DNA of 64,000 nt from Streptomyces tropicalis (GCF_029269835.1 NZ_JARJBB010000012.1:1-64000), one strand, 5' to 3'. Positions 30,952 to 39,709 are shown, counted from the first letter of the stretch. Notes: a model not told the origin generated them from the letters alone. Numbers and translations: made by a program.

Positions 30952-31795
30952 GTGCGGGCCGCTCGGCGGCCGTGTGCTCCGCCAGCACCTCGTCGCGTAT
31001 GCGGGCGCAGCTGCGGGTGATGAGCCGGGACACGTGCATCTGGGAGATGCCGAGCCGGTCGGCGATGCGGCTCTGCGTCATGTCCTCGAAGAACCGCATG
31101 TAGAGGATGGCGCGTTCGCGCTCGGGGAGCCGGCGCAGCCCCTCCTTGGCCGATTCGCGGTCCACGACGACGTCGTACGAGGAGTCGGCGATGCCGAGGG
31201 TGTCGGCGAGGCTCTGTCCCTCGCCGCCGGAGGAGAGTTCGGCGTCCAGCGAGAGGGTGCTGAAGCTCTCCAGCGCCTCCATCCCGGCGCCGACCTCCTC
31301 CTCGGTGAGCCCGGTGTGGGCGGCGATGGCGGCGGCGGACGGCTCGGGGGCGCCCGGGGCCTGGGTCAGTTCGCGGCGGGCGACGCGGACCTTGTTGCGC
31401 AGCTCCTGGATGCGGCGGGGCACCCTCAGTGCCCACATCCGGTCCCGGAAGTGCCGCTTGACCTCTCCGGTGATGGTGGGGACGGCGTAGCTCTCGAAGG
31501 CCCCGCGGTCCGGATCGAACCGGTCGATCGCCTTGACCAGGCCGAGCGCAGCGACCTGGCGGAGGTCCTCGATGGACTCCCCGCGGTCGCGGAAGCGGCT
31601 CGCGATGCGGTGGGCCATGGGCAGCCAGGCCGCCACGAGCTCGTCGCGGGCCGCCTCCCGATCGGGCCCCTCCTCCAGGGCCGCCAGCCGCCGGAACAGG
31701 ACTGCGGTGTCGGGGGCGTCGTCGTGGGACCGCCGGCCGACCGCGCTCCGGTCCACGGCTGTTCCGTGACGGCTTGTCGACATATCAATGGGCAT
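30923..31795 (-). CDS. SigB/F/G-family RNA polymerase sigma factor
   Basis: A 290-residue general-stress/sporulation sigma factor of the SigB family. Region 2 includes PMAHRIASRFRDRGESIEDLRQVAALGLVKAIDRFDP, followed by PTITGEVKRHFRDRMW. Region 3 is in the middle, and region 4 is LPERERAILYMRFFEDMTQSRIADRLGISQMHVSRLI. ATG 31795 is chosen with CAGGAG 11 bases upstream. It is the presumed end target of the partner-switching proteins in the window. The gene order recalls S. coelicolor sigM, but that is from memory. A near-consensus SigB-type promoter (GGGTAC at 31856-31861 on the minus strand, with a 17-base rather than 14-16-base spacer) could indicate autoregulation. Confidence 0.9.
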   Translation of the reverse strand: MPIDMSTSRHGTAVDRSAVGRRSHDDAPDTAVLFRRLAALEEGPDREAARDELVAAWLPMAHRIASRFRDRGESIEDLRQVAALGLVKAIDRFDPDRGAFESYAVPTITGEVKRHFRDRMWALRVPRRIQELRNKVRVARRELTQAPGAPEPSAAAIAAHTGLTEEEVGAGMEALESFSTLSLDAELSSGGEGQSLADTLGIADSSYDVVVDRESAKEGLRRLPERERAILYMRFFEDMTQSRIADRLGISQMHVSRLITRSCARIRDEVLAEHTAAERPARLTGGPGRR

Positions 31796-32095
31796 GCGGA
31801 ATCGCTCCTGAGCGGTGGTTCCAGGGAATGACCGCGGGAGGGGGAGCTGCCCGGCGTACCCGAAAGGCCGCCCGGAGCAGTCCTGCCGCTCCCGCTGGCG
31901 CGCCTCCGGTCCGAAGCACGAACTTCCGCCTGCCCTGGAGTCGAGGGAACAAACTCCGCTTCCCGTCATCCGTGTGCACCGGCCATGTTTTTCCGCCACA
32001 CGGGGCGGCCGGCCCCGCCGGTCGAGGGGGCCGCGGCGGGCACGGGAGCGAGGGCGCCCGGCGGGATCGGCCGCAGCCGTGTACGGGTGCCGGGA
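31796..32095. other. Sigma gene leader and upstream region
   Basis: A 300-base gap between two minus-strand genes. It holds the sigma leader and a possible SigB-like promoter (GACT, 17 bases, GGGTAC, minus strand, ending at 31856). AT-richer patches near 31900-31995 could contain a second promoter. No coding potential was recognised. Confidence 0.4.
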
Positions 32096-32545
32096 TCAGA
32101 ACAACGGCAGTACGGCGGTGATGCACTTGCCGCCGGAGGGCAGGTCCGAGACCTGGACGTCGCGTGCCAGCCGGCACACGATCGGCCAGCCGCGCCCGTC
32201 GACCCGCCGCCGGCCGCGCGGATCGACGGGCGGGCGGGTCACCGGCAGTCGGTCGCTCGCGTCGCTCACGCAGACGCGCACACCGTGTCCCACGACGTCC
32301 ACGTGGAAGTCCGTCACGCCTCCGCCGTGCAGGATCGCGTTGGTCGTGAGCTCCGAGACGACCAGCTGGGCGTCCTCGACGGCATGGGCGTCGCAGCGGG
32401 TGCGGGCGGCGCGGCAGCACGCGTCGATCGCGCGCTCCACCTCGCGCCGCGCGTCGGCCGGTCTGCACGTCCCGGCGGGCCCGGGCGCCCGGGTTTCGGC
32501 GTGGGGTTCGGTGACGACGGGGTGGGTCCTGTGCCTCTCGCACAT
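32096..32545 (-). CDS. RsbW-like ATP-binding anti-sigma factor
   Basis: A 149-residue GHKL ATPase. The N box is LVVSELTTNAILHGGG, the G1 region CVSDASDRLP, and the G2-like DGRGWPIVCRLARD. It ends SGGKCITAVLPLF, the usual C-terminal strand. ATG 32545 has AGGGA upstream. The N-terminal ~30 residues include Cys6 and Cys27, and Cys43-Cys44-Cys51 follow in the first helix. This is more cysteine than usual for the family, so redox sensitivity is conceivable. It is immediately upstream of, and co-directional with, the sigma factor, a natural partner candidate. Confidence 0.85.
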   Translation of the reverse strand: MCERHRTHPVVTEPHAETRAPGPAGTCRPADARREVERAIDACCRAARTRCDAHAVEDAQLVVSELTTNAILHGGGVTDFHVDVVGHGVRVCVSDASDRLPVTRPPVDPRGRRRVDGRGWPIVCRLARDVQVSDLPSGGKCITAVLPLF

Positions 32546-32763
32546 GTACTCGCTCCCTGCCTGCCGTAGGGAAGCCGGACCCGGCCGGAACCGGGGAGGC
32601 GGTGCGCGTCCGCGGCACGGGCGGCTGCGGAGGACTCCCCGCGCCGCGCGGGCACCGCGTGCCTCTCCTGTTCCCGTCACCGGTCCGGGCCCGGGCCAAA
32701 CCTCGGCCCGCCCACGAGCGGTTCCGAGCCATCGCGGCGCCGCGGGCGGGGTAGGGGAAGGAC

Positions 32764-32985
32764 ATGACCGAAGTGGTGGACTCGGACGAGTTGTTGCGGC
32801 GCATCCAGCGGGCCAGGTCCTGGGCCCGGGAGGAGGAGGGGAGGTGGCAGGGGCGCAGGATCGAAGTGGGCGCGACCGATCCGGAGGCGGCGCAGGAGGC
32901 CGCCGTACGGGCCCTGGCCCTGGAGGCGGTGCTGGGCGTGCTGGACGAGATCGTCGCGCCCGGGAGCAGCCGGGGCGGAGGGTGA
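32764..32985 (+). CDS. Small charged hypothetical protein
   Basis: A 73-residue, mainly helical protein rich in Arg and Glu (DELLRRIQRARSWAREEEG, then EAAQEAAVRALALEAVLG). ATG 32764 has a good ribosome site, GGGGAAGG. It is divergent from the RsbW-like gene. I do not recognise a family; codon bias and the ribosome site support a real gene. Confidence 0.6.
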   Translation: MTEVVDSDELLRRIQRARSWAREEEGRWQGRRIEVGATDPEAAQEAAVRALALEAVLGVLDEIVAPGSSRGGG

Positions 32986-33039
32986 GACCAGTCACCACCG
33001 CCGCCCCCGGGTATGACCCATGACCCCTAATGGTTTACG

Positions 33040-33135
33040 GTTCATCTATACGCGGCGCCGGGGTCGACACATCGGTCCCCCGTACGCCGACGCATACGGC
33101 CCTGGCTGGTCTCCCCCGTCCAGCCAGGGCTTTTT
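33040..33135 (+). ncRNA. Putative small RNA resembling 6C RNA
   Basis: An AT-rich possible promoter (TTTACGGTTCATCTATACG, 33037-33055) is followed by two hairpins whose loops contain CCCCC. The first is a weak, mismatched stem around 33051-33092 (GCGCCGG with CCGACGC). The second is a perfect 11-bp stem (33099-33109/33120-33130) ending in TTTTT. Two C-loop hairpins and a U tract are the layout of the actinobacterial 6C RNA family, but the loops here have five rather than six Cs. The start is approximate. No ORF explains the segment. Confidence 0.5.
33099..33135 (+). terminator. Rho-independent terminator with T5 tail
   Basis: GCCCTGGCTGG (33099-33109), 10-base loop, CCAGCCAGGGC (33120-33130), TTTTT (33131-33135). 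This is the only hairpin in the window with a proper T tract, and it ends the putative small RNA. Confidence 0.9.
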
Positions 33136-33265
33136 CATGCCCGCGGACAGGCGTCACGGTCCGACCCGCGGGGGTCCCGCCCGCCGAGGTGCCCGGGGCG
33201 TCGGCAGCGGCTGAAATGGGCGTAGGGAAATGCGCGGAACCCGTCGCCGGTGAGGAGCCCTGCTC

Positions 33266-33721
33266 ATGACCAAAGCGATCAAGCTGCTGACCGCCCTCCC
33301 CCAGATGCAGCGCGAGCGGCTGATGGAACTCGCGAAGGAGGTCTCCTTCCCCGAGGACACGCGGATCTTCGAGGCGGGCGGCACCGCCGACCGGTTCTGG
33401 GTCATCCGCTCCGGCGCCGTCCACCTGGACCAGCAGGTGACGCCGCTGCGCCGGGTGACGGTCGCGAGCCTCGGCGCGGGCGACCTGCTCGGCTGGTCCT
33501 GGCTCTTCCCGCCGTACCAGTGGGACTTCGGCGCCGAGGCGTTCAGCCAGGTGCGCGCCTACGAGTTCGAGGCGCCGCCGGTCCTCGCACTGTGCGTGGA
33601 GGACCCGCTGCTCGGGCTGTCGCTGGTACGCACCGTCTGCGAGGTCCTCGCGCACCGGCTGGAGATGACCCGGGGCAAGCTGCTCGAGCAGTACTCCCTG
33701 CCCCGGCGCGGCACCCTGTGA
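33266..33721 (+). CDS. Stand-alone cyclic-nucleotide-binding (cNMP/Crp-type) domain protein
   Basis: A 151-residue protein consisting only of a cNMP-binding beta-barrel (EVSFPEDTRIFEAGGTADRFWVIRSGAV, LGAGDLLGWSWLFPPYQWDF) and a C-terminal helix. The helix-turn-helix of Crp/Fnr regulators is absent. ATG 33266 follows TGAGGAG. Similar small proteins occur widely in streptomycetes; ligand and partner are unknown. It is the first gene after the putative small RNA. Its stop is 15 bases from that of the convergent MFS gene. Confidence 0.8.
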   Translation: MTKAIKLLTALPQMQRERLMELAKEVSFPEDTRIFEAGGTADRFWVIRSGAVHLDQQVTPLRRVTVASLGAGDLLGWSWLFPPYQWDFGAEAFSQVRAYEFEAPPVLALCVEDPLLGLSLVRTVCEVLAHRLEMTRGKLLEQYSLPRRGTL

Positions 33722-33736
33722 CCCGCCGGGACCTCG

Positions 33737-35098
33737 TCACACCCGATAGCGGCGCAGTGCCGGGACGGCGGCCGCCAGGCCCAGCATCAGCGCGACGACC
33801 AGCAGTCCCCCGCCGGCGACCGCGGCGTGCGGGCCGAAGGCCGAGCCTGCCGTGCCGTGCAGCACGTCCGCCAGGCGCGGGCCGCCCGCCACCACCACGG
33901 TGAAGACGCCCTGCATCCGCCCGCGCATCTCGTCCGTCGCCGCGGACAGCAGGATCGCGCCCCGGAAGACCATCGACACCATGTCCGCGACCCCGCCCGC
34001 GGCGAGGAACGCCACGGCGACCCAGAGGTTGCGGCTCACCCCGAAGCCGGCGACCGCCGCACCCCAGGCCGTGACCGAGCCGATCACCATCCAGCCGTGC
34101 CGGCGGGCACGGGAGAAGGTGCCGGAGAACAGCCCGCCCAGCACCGCGCCGACCGGGATCGCGGCGAACAGCAGCCCCAGCGCGAGCCCTTCGCCCCAGG
34201 GGGCGTACGTCTCGGCGGCGAGCTGCGGGAACAGGGCGCGGGGCATGCCGCACACCATCGCGATGACGTCGGCGAGGAAGGACAGCAGCAGCACCTTGTG
34301 GCCGGAGATGTAGCGGAAGCCGGCGGCGACCTCCCGCAGGCCGGCGCGACGGGTGGTCCCGTCGTGCTGCGGCGGCAGGGCGGGCAGCCGCACCACGGCC
34401 CACAGGGTGACGCACAGGGCGACGGCGTCGAGGAGGTACAGCACGGGCAGCCCGATGACGGGTATCAGCGCGCCGGCGAGCAGCGGCCCGGCCACCAGGC
34501 CGGTCTGCATCACCGTCGAGCCCAGCGCGTTGGCGGCGGGCAGTTCCTCCGCGGGGACCAGCCGGGCGATGGAGGCGTTGCGCGCCGGGGAGTTGAGGCC
34601 GAAGAAGGCCTGCTGCACGGCGAGCAGCGCCATCAGCACGCCGACCGAGTCGAGCCGGGTGGCGGCCTGGAGCCAGAACAGCAGTGAGGTGACGGCGATG
34701 CCGCCGTTGGTGAGGAGAAGCAGCTTGCGGCGGTCCACGGTGTCGGCGACCGCGCCGCCCCAGAGCGCGAAGACGACCATCGGCACGAGTCCGGCGAGGC
34801 TGGCGTAGCCGACCCAGGCGGAGGAGCCGGTGATGTCGTAGATCTGCTTGGGCACGGCGACCGCGGTGAGCTGGCTGCCGACGGAGGTGACGACGGTGGA
34901 GGACCACAGCCGGCGGTAGGCGGGGCGGCGCAGGGGGCGGGTGTCCATCGCCCAGCGGCGCCAGCCGCGCCGGGCGGCCGGATCCGGGTCCGGTGCGGCG
35001 TCCGCCGCGCTCCGGGCGGTCCGGTCGCGGGTGGTCCCGCCGGTCCGGTGCACGGCGGCCTCGTCGGTGCCGCCGTCGGTGTTCTCGCTCGTGTCCAC
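33737..35098 (-). CDS. MFS transporter (MFS_3/EntS-like)
   Basis: A 453-residue major facilitator with about 12 transmembrane helices after a ~55-residue hydrophilic N-terminus. Family features include LVPMVVFALWGGAVADTVDRRK (cytoplasmic loop 2-3 motif), the substitution-rich RLVPAEELPAANALGS and GLNSPARNASIARL of the MFS_3 group. This group exports drugs or siderophores. GTG 35098 follows AGGAAG. It is 111 bases downstream of a TetR gene on the same strand, suggesting TetR-regulated efflux. Confidence 0.85.
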   Translation of the reverse strand: MDTSENTDGGTDEAAVHRTGGTTRDRTARSAADAAPDPDPAARRGWRRWAMDTRPLRRPAYRRLWSSTVVTSVGSQLTAVAVPKQIYDITGSSAWVGYASLAGLVPMVVFALWGGAVADTVDRRKLLLLTNGGIAVTSLLFWLQAATRLDSVGVLMALLAVQQAFFGLNSPARNASIARLVPAEELPAANALGSTVMQTGLVAGPLLAGALIPVIGLPVLYLLDAVALCVTLWAVVRLPALPPQHDGTTRRAGLREVAAGFRYISGHKVLLLSFLADVIAMVCGMPRALFPQLAAETYAPWGEGLALGLLFAAIPVGAVLGGLFSGTFSRARRHGWMVIGSVTAWGAAVAGFGVSRNLWVAVAFLAAGGVADMVSMVFRGAILLSAATDEMRGRMQGVFTVVVAGGPRLADVLHGTAGSAFGPHAAVAGGGLLVVALMLGLAAAVPALRRYRV

Positions 35099-35209
35099 GG
35101 GCTTCCTGGTTGCTCGTTACATCTTTCGGTCGGCCCTCACTATCGCAGGGCGGTCCGGGTGGCGGGCACCGGCCGTCCGGGCGCGGGGCGGGCGGTACCG
35201 GGCCGGGGC

Positions 35210-35926
35210 TCAGTCCGTGCGCTCCCCCAGCGCCGCCAGCTGCGCGGCGGCGCTGTCGAGCAGCATGTCCAGGGCGGTGGGGTAGGCGCTGGTGACCATA
35301 CGGGTCGCCAGCAGGGGGGCAGCCTCGGCGATGCGCGGGTGGGTGGCCGCGGGCAGCCGGGCGTAGGTGGAGCGCCACATGGCGTCGTCGGCGCTCAGCG
35401 CGGCGCTCGGCAGGGCCAGCGAGGCGGCGTCGAGGGTGGCGAAGGCCAGGGTCTGGTCGATGAAGGCGTGGTAGATCCGCACGGTGTCGGCGGGCGGGAA
35501 GCCGGCCCGGCGCAGCACGTCCAGGACCGCCTCGTCGGCGGCCAGCTCGTGGGGGCGGCCGGTGACGCGGTTCGCGGTCACCAGGGCGGCCTGGGGATGG
35601 GCGACGTACGCGGCGTGGATGCGCAGCCCCACGGTCCGCAGGTCGGCCCGCCAGCTCCCCGTCGGCCCCCAGCCCCGCAGGGCCTGCCCGACGAGGGCGT
35701 CGCCGATGGCGAGGGTGAGGTCGTCCATGCCGCGGAAGTACCGGTACAGGGTGCTCGGGTCGCAGTCGAGCGCGAGGCCCAGCCGGCGGGCGGACAGCCC
35801 GGCGCTGCCGTGCTCGCGCAGCAGCCGCAGCGCCGTCTCCACGATCAGGCTCTCGGACAGCACGGTGCCGCTGCGGGTGGGGCGGCGCCTGCGGCGCTTC
35901 TCCTCCGGCACGACGGGCTTGGGCAT
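35210..35926 (-). CDS. TetR-family regulator
   Basis: A 238-residue TetR protein. A basic leader (PEEKRRRRRPTRSG) is followed by the helix-turn-helix LSARRLGLALDCDPSTLYRYFRGMDDL, then an all-helical ligand-binding domain. ATG 35926 has AGGAGGAG upstream. It probably represses the MFS gene downstream and/or the divergent saccharopine dehydrogenase-like gene. The 207-base divergent region has an AT-rich island (35950-35985) with CCTTAT repeated at 35949 and 35980, a possible site. Confidence 0.82.
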   Translation of the reverse strand: MPKPVVPEEKRRRRRPTRSGTVLSESLIVETALRLLREHGSAGLSARRLGLALDCDPSTLYRYFRGMDDLTLAIGDALVGQALRGWGPTGSWRADLRTVGLRIHAAYVAHPQAALVTANRVTGRPHELAADEAVLDVLRRAGFPPADTVRIYHAFIDQTLAFATLDAASLALPSAALSADDAMWRSTYARLPAATHPRIAEAAPLLATRMVTSAYPTALDMLLDSAAAQLAALGERTD

Positions 35927-36133
35927 CCCGGCTCCTCCTCTGGGCGGGCCTTATGCCAACACCATTGACCTTATACGGGGCGGGGGCGTTGGATCGGCGG
36001 CCGGGGACAGCCTCGCCGTCTCCGTACTTCCCTGCCTTTCCCGACTTTTTCTGCACTTCTCCACATCAGGCGTCTCTTTCCATCCGTCGCCTTCCGCTGC
36101 ATTCCCGTCACCGATCGAGAGGGAGTTCCCGTC

Positions 36134-37351
36134 ATGCGTGTACTGCTCGTGGGCGCCGGCGGTGTCGGCACCGCCGTCACCCGGATCGCCGCCCGCCGCC
36201 CGTTCTTCGATGCGATGGTCGTCGCGGACTACGACCGGGCGCGGGCCGAGGCCGCCGTCGCCGCGCTCGGCGACGAGGACCGGTTCACGGCCGAGCAGGT
36301 CGACGCGGGCGACGAGGCGGCGGTGGCCGCCCTGCTGGCCCGGCACCGCTGCGACGCCCTGCTCAACGCGACCGACCCGCGCTTCGTGATGCCGCTGTTC
36401 CGGGCGGCCCGCGCGGCCGGCGCGACCTACCTCGACATGGCGATGTCCCTGTCGCGGCCCCATCCGGAGCGCCCGTACGAGGAGTGCGGGGTCATGCTCG
36501 GCGACGAGCAGTTCGCCGAGGCGGGCGACTGGGAGAAGGCGGGTGCCCTCGCGGTCGTGGGCATGGGCGTCGAGCCGGGCCTGTCGGACGTGTTCGCCCG
36601 GTACGCCTCCGACGAACTCTTCGACGAGATCGAGGAGATCGGCATCCGCGACGGTGCGAACCTCACCGTCGACGGCTACGACTTCGCCCCCTCCTTCAGC
36701 ATCTGGACCACCATCGAGGAGTGCCTGAACCCGCCGGTGGTGTACGAGGCCGGGCGGGGCTGGTTCACCACCGAGCCGTTCAGCGAGCCGGAGGTCTTCG
36801 ACTTCCCCGAGGGCATCGGGGAGGTGGAGTGCGTGAACGTGGAGCACGAGGAGGTGCTGCTCGTGCCGCGCTGGGTCGAGGCCGGGCGGGTGACCTTCAA
36901 GTACGGGCTGGGCCGGGAGTTCGTGGAGACGCTCAGGACGCTGCACCTGCTGGGGCTGGACCGCACGGAGCCGGTCACCGTGCCGGGCCCGGACGGGCCG
37001 GTCGCCGTGTCGCCGCGGGACGTGGTGGCCGCGTGCCTGCCCGACCCGGCGACGCTGGGCGAGCGGATGCACGGCAAGACCTGCGCGGGCACCTGGGTGC
37101 GCGGCACCAAGGACGGCGCGCCGCGCGAGGTGTACCTGTACCACGTCGTCGACAACCAGTGGTCGATGGCGGAGTACGGCTGCCAGGCGGTGGTGTGGCA
37201 GACCGCCGTCAATCCGGTGGTCGCCCTCGAACTCCTCGCCACCGGCGCCTGGTCGGGCACCGGCGTCCTCGGCCCCGAGGCCTTCCCGGCCCGCCCGTTC
37301 CTGGACCTGCTGACGGCGTACGGCTCCCCGTGGGGGATGCGCGAGCAGTGA
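36134..37351 (+). CDS. Saccharopine dehydrogenase-like oxidoreductase
   Basis: A 405-residue NAD(P)-dependent protein of the saccharopine dehydrogenase / Lys9 fold. The Rossmann motif is VLLVGAGGVGTAVTRIA at the N-terminus, followed by NATDPRFVMPLFRAA and LDMAMSLSRPH. The middle domain includes GMGVEPGLSDVFARYA and the tail GYGCQAVVWQTAVNPVVALELL-type sequence. ATG 36134 follows GAGAGGGAG. The substrate is unknown; many such genes act on amino-acid or polyamine conjugates rather than saccharopine. It is monocistronic and divergent from the TetR gene. Confidence 0.8.
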   Translation: MRVLLVGAGGVGTAVTRIAARRPFFDAMVVADYDRARAEAAVAALGDEDRFTAEQVDAGDEAAVAALLARHRCDALLNATDPRFVMPLFRAARAAGATYLDMAMSLSRPHPERPYEECGVMLGDEQFAEAGDWEKAGALAVVGMGVEPGLSDVFARYASDELFDEIEEIGIRDGANLTVDGYDFAPSFSIWTTIEECLNPPVVYEAGRGWFTTEPFSEPEVFDFPEGIGEVECVNVEHEEVLLVPRWVEAGRVTFKYGLGREFVETLRTLHLLGLDRTEPVTVPGPDGPVAVSPRDVVAACLPDPATLGERMHGKTCAGTWVRGTKDGAPREVYLYHVVDNQWSMAEYGCQAVVWQTAVNPVVALELLATGAWSGTGVLGPEAFPARPFLDLLTAYGSPWGMREQ

Positions 37352-37476
37352 CCGTGTGGGGATGGTGTGAAGGTCCGATGTCGTCCGGCCCAGCGGTTTT
37401 ATCCGCGGATCGACCGGTCACCCGAAGTCGAGTACGCGTTCACGACGGATGACGACCGATGTGCAGGTGACTTCTC

Positions 37477-37728
37477 ATGGACGACTGGCGCGAGCACGCC
37501 GCGTGCCGCGACGAGGACCCCGACCTCTTCTTCCCGATCGGTACCAGCGGTCCGGCGCTGCTGCAGGCCGAGCAGGCCAAGGCGGTGTGCCGGGGCTGCC
37601 CGGTGCAGGAGCGGTGCCTCCAGTGGGCGCTGGACACCGGGCAGGCCATCGGCGTGTGGGGCGGTACGGGCGAGAACGAACGCCGCGCCCTGAAGCGGCG
37701 CCTGGCGACCCGCCGCCGGGGGGCCTAG
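37477..37728 (+). CDS. WhiB-like iron-sulfur regulator
   Basis: An 83-residue Wbl protein, a 4Fe-4S cluster-binding transcription partner of the principal sigma factor. The four cluster cysteines are C10, C38, C41 and C47 (CRGCPVQERC). The turn GVWGGTGENERR and the basic tail LKRRLATRRRG are typical for DNA contact. It resembles the WblE/WhiB1 group (DLFFPIG, GPALLQAEQAKAVC), but GTGENE replaces the usual GLSEDE. ATG 37477 opens the frame. It is probably nitric-oxide or redox responsive. Confidence 0.9.
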   Translation: MDDWREHAACRDEDPDLFFPIGTSGPALLQAEQAKAVCRGCPVQERCLQWALDTGQAIGVWGGTGENERRALKRRLATRRRGA

Positions 37729-37768
37729 GCCCGCGGCCGGGCCGCCGGCACGGTCGCGGCCGACCGGG

Positions 37769-39193
37769 TCAGGCCCGGTCCGGCTTCCCCTTGGTGAACA
37801 GCCAGGTGCGGAACAGCCCGTCGAGGTTCCTGCCGGACTCCCGCTCCGCGAGTGCGGTGAACCCGTCGGTGGTGCCGTGCCCGTCGCGGTGGGTGGTGGC
37901 CCAGGTCCGCAGGATGCGGTGGAAGATGCGGTCGCCGACGGCCTTGCGCAGTTCGTGCAGGACCATCGCACCGCGGGCGTAGACGGGCGCGCCGAAGAGG
38001 TGGGCGCCGCCGCCCGGGTCGCCGGGCGGGTAGGCCCACAGCGCGTCGCCCGCCGGGCGGGCGTAGAGGGCGTCGAAGGACTTCTGGGCGCTGTCGCCGC
38101 CGTGCTGCTCGCTGTAGAGCCACTCGGCGTAGGTCGCGAAGCCCTCGTTGAGCCAGATGTCCTTCCAGCGGGTCAGGGAGACGGAGTCGCCGAACCACTG
38201 GTGGGCGCTCTCGTGGACGAGGGTGCTCACGTCCGGCGCCGAGTCGTACAGCGGCCGCGTCTGCGTCTCCAGGGCGTAGCCGACGGAGGGGGCGTGGTCG
38301 ACGATCGCCCCGGCCGCACGGAACGGGTACGGCCCGAACAGCCCGCTCTCCCAGTCCAGGACGGAGGGCAGCTTCTTCAGGACGGGCGCGGCCGCGGCCG
38401 CCTCGCGGGGGTCGACGGCGTTGTAGACCCGCACACCGCCGCGGGTGGTGTACTGCTCGACCTCGAAGGTGCCCACGGTCGCCGTGGCGAGGTAGGCGGC
38501 CATCGGCTCGGACTGACGCCAGCGGTACGTGGCCGTGCCGCCGGACGTGGTCCGGCCGAGGAGGACGCCGTTGGCGACGGCGGTTCTCCCCTTCGGGACG
38601 GTGAGGGTGAAGTCGTAGGACGACTTGTCCGTGGGGTGGCCGTTGGCGGGGAACCAGGTCATCGCCCCCTGGGGTTCTCCGGCGACGAAGGCGCCGTCGT
38701 CGGTGGGGATCCAGCCGTCCTGGGAGCCGTCGGGGTCGGTGACGGGCTTCGGGGTGCCGTCGTAGGTGACGGTGACACGGAAGTCGCGGCCGTCGCGCAG
38801 GACCGTGGGCGGGGTGACGACGAGTTCCTGCCCGTCGCGCCGGAAGGCCGCCTTGACGTGGTCGACCGAGACACCGGAGACCTTCATCCCCGTCAGGTCC
38901 AGGTCGAAGCGGCTCAGCCGCTGGGTGGCGCGGGCGGTGAGCACGGCCCGTCCGTCGAGGTGCCGGGTCTTCGGGTCGTACCGCAGGGTGAGGCCGTAGT
39001 GCACGACGTGGTAGCCGCCGTTGCCCTCGAGCGGGAAGTAGGGGTCCCCCGCCCCGGGGGCGCCGGCCGTCGCGGCCGCGGCCGGTCCGGCGGCAGCGAG
39101 CAGGGCCGCGAGGGCGAAGGGCACGGTGGTGACCACGGCTTCGCGGCGCAGGACGGCGGACCGTCCGGCGGCCCGCTTCCGGGATGGCGTCAC
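37769..39193 (-). CDS. Secreted M1-family metallopeptidase
   Basis: A 474-residue zinc peptidase with a signal sequence (basic start, then VTTVPFALAALLAAAGPAAAA). The zinc site is HESAHQWFGDS with the downstream glutamate in WLNEGFATYAEW, the M1 pattern. The exopeptidase motif GxMEN is replaced by GYALE, so N-terminal substrate recognition may differ. The N-terminal beta domain is complete (GLTLRYDPKTRHLDGRAVLT). GTG 39193 follows GAGGAG. It is probably an extracellular aminopeptidase-like enzyme. Confidence 0.88.
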   Translation of the reverse strand: MTPSRKRAAGRSAVLRREAVVTTVPFALAALLAAAGPAAAATAGAPGAGDPYFPLEGNGGYHVVHYGLTLRYDPKTRHLDGRAVLTARATQRLSRFDLDLTGMKVSGVSVDHVKAAFRRDGQELVVTPPTVLRDGRDFRVTVTYDGTPKPVTDPDGSQDGWIPTDDGAFVAGEPQGAMTWFPANGHPTDKSSYDFTLTVPKGRTAVANGVLLGRTTSGGTATYRWRQSEPMAAYLATATVGTFEVEQYTTRGGVRVYNAVDPREAAAAAPVLKKLPSVLDWESGLFGPYPFRAAGAIVDHAPSVGYALETQTRPLYDSAPDVSTLVHESAHQWFGDSVSLTRWKDIWLNEGFATYAEWLYSEQHGGDSAQKSFDALYARPAGDALWAYPPGDPGGGAHLFGAPVYARGAMVLHELRKAVGDRIFHRILRTWATTHRDGHGTTDGFTALAERESGRNLDGLFRTWLFTKGKPDRA

Positions 39194-39358
39194 ATGGTCT
39201 CCTCGGGAGGTGACGGGTGGTCAGGCGACCTCAGCGTAAGTGCCGTCCGTCCCGGATTCGCCCTTGATCGGGTCAAGTCCCGACGCGTCGCCCGGCGCCG
39301 CGGACGACGCACAGTACGCTCCGCCCTTGACCCGACCGCGACCGAGGGAGACCCGACC

Positions 39359-39709
39359 GTGAGTGTCCGTGTGCGCCGCGTCTACGACCCGCCCGAGCCC
39401 GGCGACGGCCTGCGCGTCCTGGTGGACCGGCTCTGGCCGCGCGGGGTCTCCAAGGAGCAGGCACGCGTGGACGAGTGGCCGAAGGCGCTGACGCCGTCGG
39501 ACGAGCTGCGGCGCTGGTACCACGCGGGCGAGGGCTCCTACGACGACTTCCGGCGCCGCTACGAGGCCGAGCTGGCCGAGCCCGCGGCCGCCGAGCTGCT
39601 GGCGGGTCTCAAGGCGTCCGCGGCCGCCGGGGCCGTGACGCTGCTGACGGCGTCCCGGACGCCCGGGGAGAGTCACGCGACGGTCCTGGCCGGCCTGCTG
39701 CATCCGTGA
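39359..39709 (+). CDS. DUF488 family protein
   Basis: A 116-residue DUF488 protein (YeaO-like). Conserved segments: VRRVYDPPEPGDGLRVLVDRLWPRGVSKE, then WYHAGEGSYDDFRRRYEAEL and VTLLTASRTP. GTG 39359 follows GAGGGA. The function of the family is unsettled. Divergent from the M1 peptidase gene. Confidence 0.85.
   Translation: MSVRVRRVYDPPEPGDGLRVLVDRLWPRGVSKEQARVDEWPKALTPSDELRRWYHAGEGSYDDFRRRYEAELAEPAAAELLAGLKASAAAGAVTLLTASRTPGESHATVLAGLLHP

Noticed and set aside
31856..31886. SigB-type promoter for the sigma gene (GACT-N17-GGGTAC)
   Set aside because: Spacer is 17, outside the 14-16 consensus; mentioned as possible autoregulation but not listed as a promoter.
33020..33214. 64-codon ORF across the small RNA
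   Set aside because: It reads straight through a perfect T-tailed terminator and has no ribosome site; the RNA interpretation explains the segment better.
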